From assembly GCA_900239685.1 (NCBI GenBank), contig OENT01000017.1:248001-312000 (forward strand): a stretch of DNA of 64,000 bases, given 5' to 3'. Positions within the stretch are counted from its first letter, which is position 1. Every line of letters begins with the position of its first letter. Made by a program: the position numbers and the translations under genes. The notes beneath the pieces are model-generated. The model made no database searches. It worked only from the letters and a program-made list of their open reading frames with translations, and was not told the origin of the DNA. Of this stretch, positions 59,295 through 64,000 are shown piece after piece. The DNA is from Rotaria macrura. Its lineage: Eukaryota > Rotifera > Eurotatoria > Philodinida > Philodinidae.

Positions 59295-62200
59295 TCAAGC
59301 AATAGCTAAATAGACACCACATTTAAATAACTTTTCTTTGACTCTTTTTGTTAATGATGAACTGAGAACTTCAGCTAGTGATGTATCAACAAATAATCTT
59401 GGTAAAACTTCAATACAACCATCTTCCAATGGATTAATTAATATAGCTGCAACAATATCTTCTTGAGCGCCAGAAATATCTTCTGTTAAATATTTAACAC
59501 GTGATCGTGATACATAATATTTTGCCACTGATGGATTAACATTAATTGCTTTTGTTAATTCAACACAAGAATCCTTAAGAGAAAATTTAACTTTCGAAAC
59601 AAGACAATCGAAGAAATTTTCTCGTACTTTGTATCGTTTTTCCTTATAATGTTGTTCGGCATTGTTGAAAAAGACATCGGATATACGTAATTTTACTTCT
59701 TTACTATCTGGCATTATTTCAAGTGCTTGTTCATAATCTTGTAATGCAAAATTTATATTTCCTTTAGCAAAAAAGCAATCTAAAAGTGAAAATAACACGA
59801 AATAGATTTTCTTATATCACCATGTTTTATTAAAATCACAGATACTTACCTCCTCGATTCATATATAGTTCAGCTGATTTTTTTTCATAAACAATAGCTC
59901 GATTCAATAACTCGATAGCATCATCATAATGGCCCGTTTGTAAACATTTCAAAGAACATTCATTGTAAATAAGAACGAATTGTTTTTGTACATCTTGATA
60001 AAGTTTATGCTCTTGATCATGTCCAATTTTATCAAACACAAGTAAACATTCATCAGTTGCCAATTGAAATTTTTTCATTTTTCGATAAATTATACTTCTA
60101 GAAAAATAATTATCGGAAACAACTTTTTTTAATTAAGAAAAAAAATACAATATTTTCGTTGTACCTTTGTAAATAGAATTCAGCTTCGACAGGATACAAT
60201 TGTATAGCAAGATTAATCGATGCTATGGCATCATTTAAACGATCTTTAATTGACATTTGTACACAATTATCACGTGATTGCTTTGCAGTTTCTTCAAGAG
60301 CCGACATCATACTGTTGGCTAATTTATGTTGTTCGTCAATTCGTAGAGCATCACGAACATCATAATAGCAGAGGGCTAACTAAAATAATAAAATATGAAT
60401 GTGATGAATACAGCCATGATGCCATTTATGTTTACAAGACTGTTTTTATTTTGCAAAGAAAATCATATTTGACATCATCAGTGAGTGACGTGAAACGAAG
60501 TAGTAATGATGTGTGTTGTCATTGATTTGATTAGTATATCAAGAGTTTGTGGTTCTTTCATTTCATATGTCCTTGCTGTCGGTAATCATTATTCGTTCAG
60601 AATGAAAAACAATCACAGAAATTGATGCTCATTAGTTCGCTCTATTTTTTACAAGTATCTAATTGCGGATCGATTTCTTTTCTCTGCATCCTATCGTTGA
60701 ATTTTTCGAGAATGAAACAGAAATTACAAGCTATGCTCATTCTCAAAGTTAGTGACACAGCATGTGAATAAGCCAACAGAGACTGTAAGTTAATAAAATG
60801 TCGTGATATCATTGATTCTTTCTCTTGGGTATAACTAAATAAATGATCCTTTAGCAGATAATTAAAGCATGAAATTTATTTTTCTTTCGTTAATTATTGC
60901 TCTCAATGTGGCATGTTCCTTTTTTTGCATGATTTCCCCCCTCAAAGAACAGCATAGACTTACGGATTATTATGACTTCAGAAGTTTCGCCATCTTGTCA
61001 ACGGCTGAAACTGTTGATATAGCTATTGATGAATTTTTAAATATTCATTCGAATTTAGTTTCACACGCTATTTTATAGTTATACATCATCGATTGATGAT
61101 CAAACTCTATAACCCGTAGCAAATATGACATTGAAAATGATACTCGATTAAATTCAATCATTTTACATTTTCTTTTTAAAAGTCTACTTTCGATATTATT
61201 CAGAGTTTTCTTAATAGTAATCTAACAATACAACTTGAAGATATGAATTCAAAATGAAGTATTACTTTCTTGAAGACACATTTATGAACACTCAAACACG
61301 TAAGATTTAAAATTAGTACAGACAAAGACAAGTATTTTAAATATTGTTCGTATCATTGTAGATTATGATTCGAAATTTTCATACTACTTTATCATCGTCA
61401 AAGAAAACTAAATCCATTGAAAGAAAGAAAAATATATAATAAAAACCTTATTCTTGTCCTTGTAGTAGAGACGAGCTCGAATAAGTAATAAATCAGGATT
61501 GTTTGAATATTGTTCAATCATTTGAGTTATTAATGTACTTGCTTCATCTATTTTATTTAAGGCTGTTAGACAAAGAATACTAGAAGAGAAGAAAAATATT
61601 TTCATTCAACCTATCATAATTTACTAATCATCCATGTAAATAAGTACCTATAGACTTGAAATGGTAATGTAATAAATATATTAGAACCATTGGCAACAAT
61701 GCCTAATGCATCTAGATAAAGTTTTTGATCGAATAATGTTACACCGGAGGTGTATCGAAGAAAGGCTATTTTATCATTTACTAATTTATCTTCTCGAATA
61801 GTTGGCGTAGAAGGTTTAATTGTTGTTTGTGATTCTGCTTTTGATAGTCGACTATTACTTGCTGCATGTACATTTGCTGTAACTTGTGTATATATCATAC
61901 TTTTTTGTAAACTTATAATAGAACTTTGAAAATCACATAAATTGAAATAGATTTCTGATCGAAGTTCATAATATGGAATATGATACGGTTTAAGAAGAAG
62001 ACATTTATTTATATTCACTAATGCTTCTTCGTAATTTGTACGTTTTTCCATGAATTCAATGGCTTTATCGAAACTTAATTTAAACGAAATTATAAATGAA
62101 ATAAACAATGAAAAACAAAAACGAATGAAACTCGAACTGATTCAACTTACAATGTACTACAATGAGCATCAGTTATAGTTTTCAATGTATCTCTTAAACC

Positions 62201-62750
62201 ATGTCCTAAATAAGTAAACAATCATGGAAACAATTCAAAACAATGATGTGAATTTACCTCTTGGCCATTTTTCAGGTAAAAATGCACCAAGCGTATATCG
62301 ATCATAGACTTCTGCATCGATTTCAGTTGAAAATAATTCATCCTGAAAGCAAAAATAAAAGTAGATGAAAAAATCATTTCTATTAGTTATTGTTTATCAA
62401 TTAAATTCAATATGTTATATAAAACACTCCAGAACAATGTGTGAAAAGAAGAACTAAAGTATCAACAAATAGACTCACAATATCTTTTTCCTCTTTGTTT
62501 TCCTCACTGAAAAATAGTTCAATTATTTCAAAAGAAAAAATTAATAAATGAATTTGAGAACAATTTGTTTTTACTCGATAGAATTTTGCCAAGAACAGGA
62601 TGTTAGTTGTCGACGAGTATCATCGGTTTGCAGTCGTAAATTTTCAAAATCGAGAAAATGTTGACGAGATGCACCAGGACGAACATTTGCAACGCCTTTT
62701 GACTTAGTTAAATCAGTTGGATTCCGTGGAAAATCATAATTATCAGCCAT
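59295..62750 (-). CDS. TTC16: Tetratricopeptide repeat protein, TTC16-like
   Basis: Nine exons: 62750-62575, 62506-62479, 62342-62258, 62205-62151, 62073-61648, 61579-61447, 60379-60165, 60097-59850 and 59779-59295, total 548 residues, all phases consistent. Residues about 120 onward form TPR helical pairs with the usual Ala/Gly/Pro spacing: YEEALVNINKCLLLKPYHIP, LNDAIASINLAIQLYPVEAE, YDDAIELLNRAIVYEKKSAE and NFALQDYEQALEIMPDSKE. The N terminus (MADNYDFPRNPTDLTKSKG) and the spacing of repeats resemble TTC16, a poorly characterised protein with testis/ciliary expression in mammals. TPR domains mediate protein binding; partners are unknown. Intron 6 is 1067 bp; the others are 53-85 bp. Confidence 0.7.
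60380..61446. other. Long TTC16 intron with a nested plus-strand frame
   Basis: Contains a 69-codon plus-strand frame at 60869-61078 that starts MKFIFLSLIIALNVACSFF, like a signal peptide, with a short polar remainder. It is antisense to the host gene. There is no poly(A) signal close by and no recognisable family. It is listed here rather than as a gene. Confidence 0.35.
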
Positions 62751-63482
62751 GTTTTTGCTCTACTTCTGTCTACAAGAAAATTTTCGAATTAGTTACATGT
62801 TTTTAAATACTATCAACTCAATAGTCTTGTAGTTTTGTTGTATTACTTAGCATCGATTTCTATCCTATCCGAAAAAATCTTTCAAATTAATTGATCAATA
62901 TCCTAGTGCACAGAAAATATCTCTCAAATTCAAGATAGATTTTTGCAGAAAAATAAAATAAATAAATATCTTTTATTAAATGTTTTGGTTGTTTTTTTTT
63001 CTTAAATTAAATGCAACAATGAAAACGAACGAAACAACATATTATTTTATTGTTTTTATAAATTTTTTCACCAGTACAAAGCAAGCTGAATAATATAAAT
63101 ACGTAAATATTTATATAGATCATAACAAATAGACAACAATATACAGATTAGAGAGTGAGACACGAAAAACAAATATACAGATGGTGTCAACTGTAAACAT
63201 AAAATAAAATAAAGGAAACTAAAAGGCATGAGAAAAATATGAATAAAGGAAAAGATTGCTCTGTCTACAAGATTCTTAATAATAGGAATGCATTTTCTTT
63301 TATGACTCGAGAATTATTATTGTTATTATTATCTGGATTTGTTTTTACAGCATACATTTAAAAAAAATATCTTATTGAATGTAATTTTTGTTTGTATGCA
63401 TACTCTGATTTAAATGAACATCTGACCAAAAAAAAAAAGATTATATAATCAATGCCGATCGAATCTATCTTGGTAATTATTG
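62751..63482. other. Intergenic, TTC16 start to MTHFSD end
   Basis: 732 bp, A/T-rich, with several AATAAA-type words on the minus strand that may serve MTHFSD 3'-end formation. A CAG acceptor-like site is not obvious directly before the TTC16 ATG, so TTC16 may have its own promoter here. Confidence 0.45.
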
Positions 63483-63982
63483 TCATTGAGATTTAATAAT
63501 GTTCTGTTGTTCTAATCGTTTTAATTCTTGTAAAACTGGAATACTTATCATCATATCAGGATCAAGTTTATTCCAATAGACACGTGTTGGCCGTTGAAAT
63601 ATACGTTTTGTATAAATATATCGTTTTGGCGTTACGATGATATCAACTGGTAAATCATGTTGTTCCATAACATGATTTGGAATATCATTAATTAATTGAC
63701 TTTCATGACAAGTTGTCATAACTAGTGTTTTGTCTGATACACAACCCATTTGTGACATGATTGCATATTCTAAATCAGCATAACCTTTACCTTTACCAAT
63801 ACGTGCACCGGTTATGGGATTAACAACAACGGATGCAACAACAATTATATCTACATGAATTTGTTTTAACGCTTGTAATTGCATGACAGTACCTAATTCA
63901 GCAGCGCCGGTCTTCGTTGCTGCCCAATCTAATTGATTGCGACGTAAAAATTTCGGTTCTAATTTATAGAATAATGCTGTAT
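63483..63982 (-). CDS. MTHFSD: Methenyltetrahydrofolate synthetase domain-containing protein (3' exon)
   Basis: The last exon, 63982-63483, after an acceptor at 63984-63983, encodes about 165 residues; upstream exons continue past the window end. The sequence belongs to the 5-formyltetrahydrofolate cyclo-ligase-like family and is closest to MTHFSD: GARIGKGKGYADLEYAIMSQ with the nucleotide/metal-binding glycine loop, MEQHDLPVDIIVTPKRYIYT, and WNKLDPDMMISIPVLQEL. The protein stops soon after QELKRLEQQN. Vertebrate MTHFSD continues into an RNA-recognition motif, which is absent here. Whether it retains cyclo-ligase activity is unknown for the family. Confidence 0.88.
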
Positions 63983-64000
63983 CTAAAAATTATCAAAACA

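Noticed and set aside
1-64000. tRNA, rRNA genes and CRISPR arrays
   Set aside because: I looked for B-box-like GGTTCGAATC words, long conserved rRNA stretches and regularly spaced repeats and found none that hold up.

Overview
The window looks like nuclear DNA of a small invertebrate animal. It is strongly A/T-rich. It carries spliced protein genes of clear metazoan type (SmB, ribosomal S29, SPTLC1, gamma-glutamyl hydrolase, TFIIIC110, SLIMP, TTC16, MTHFSD), with canonical GT-AG introns mostly 45-75 bp long. Compact introns, closely packed same-strand genes with acceptor-like sites just upstream of start codons, and local paralogue families would fit a bdelloid rotifer. That assignment is inference; nothing in the sequence names the organism. 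I rebuilt gene models by hand from splice sites, reading-frame phase and recalled family sequences, so exon ends are good hypotheses rather than cDNA facts.

Layout. Positions 1-6.0 kb are gene-dense: the 3' part of SPTLC1 (+), an NAD-dependent epimerase-like gene (+), SNRPB (-), and RPS29 (+). From 5.94 to 14.2 kb there is no gene I can support; the stretch holds degenerate inverted-repeat elements and a small minisatellite. From 14.2 to 17.4 kb lies a four-exon minus-strand gene joining an FBXL4-like N-terminal domain to a BTB domain across a 1.87 kb intron. From 18.4 to 27.9 kb a nine-exon plus-strand gene encodes a 1364-residue TASOR/TEX15-type (DUF3715) protein. From 27.9 to 32.5 kb is a nest of non-autonomous DNA-transposon-like elements, at least two of them hAT-like.

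From 32.5 kb to the end almost every gene is on the minus strand: three related beta-propeller genes (one with a B-box-type zinc finger at its N terminus), a serpin that seems to be broken, gamma-glutamyl hydrolase, the dead seryl-tRNA-synthetase paralogue SLIMP, TFIIIC subunit GTF3C2, a small AT-hook protein that may be CENP-C-like, TTC16, and the 3' part of MTHFSD. TTC16 to the CENP-C-like gene, and GTF3C2 to SLIMP, are separated by only about 109 and 88 bp, with a 3' splice-like site just before the downstream start codon. This suggests polycistronic units resolved by spliced-leader trans-splicing.

Functionally the window is mostly housekeeping (sphingolipid synthesis, splicing, translation, folate metabolism, Pol III transcription, mitochondrial protein synthesis or DNA maintenance). 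Set against this are a candidate transposon-silencing protein (TASOR/TEX15-like) and the transposon debris of the kind such proteins control. Intron lengths are bimodal: most are about 50-70 bp, and a minority of 0.7-2.4 kb often contain repeats.
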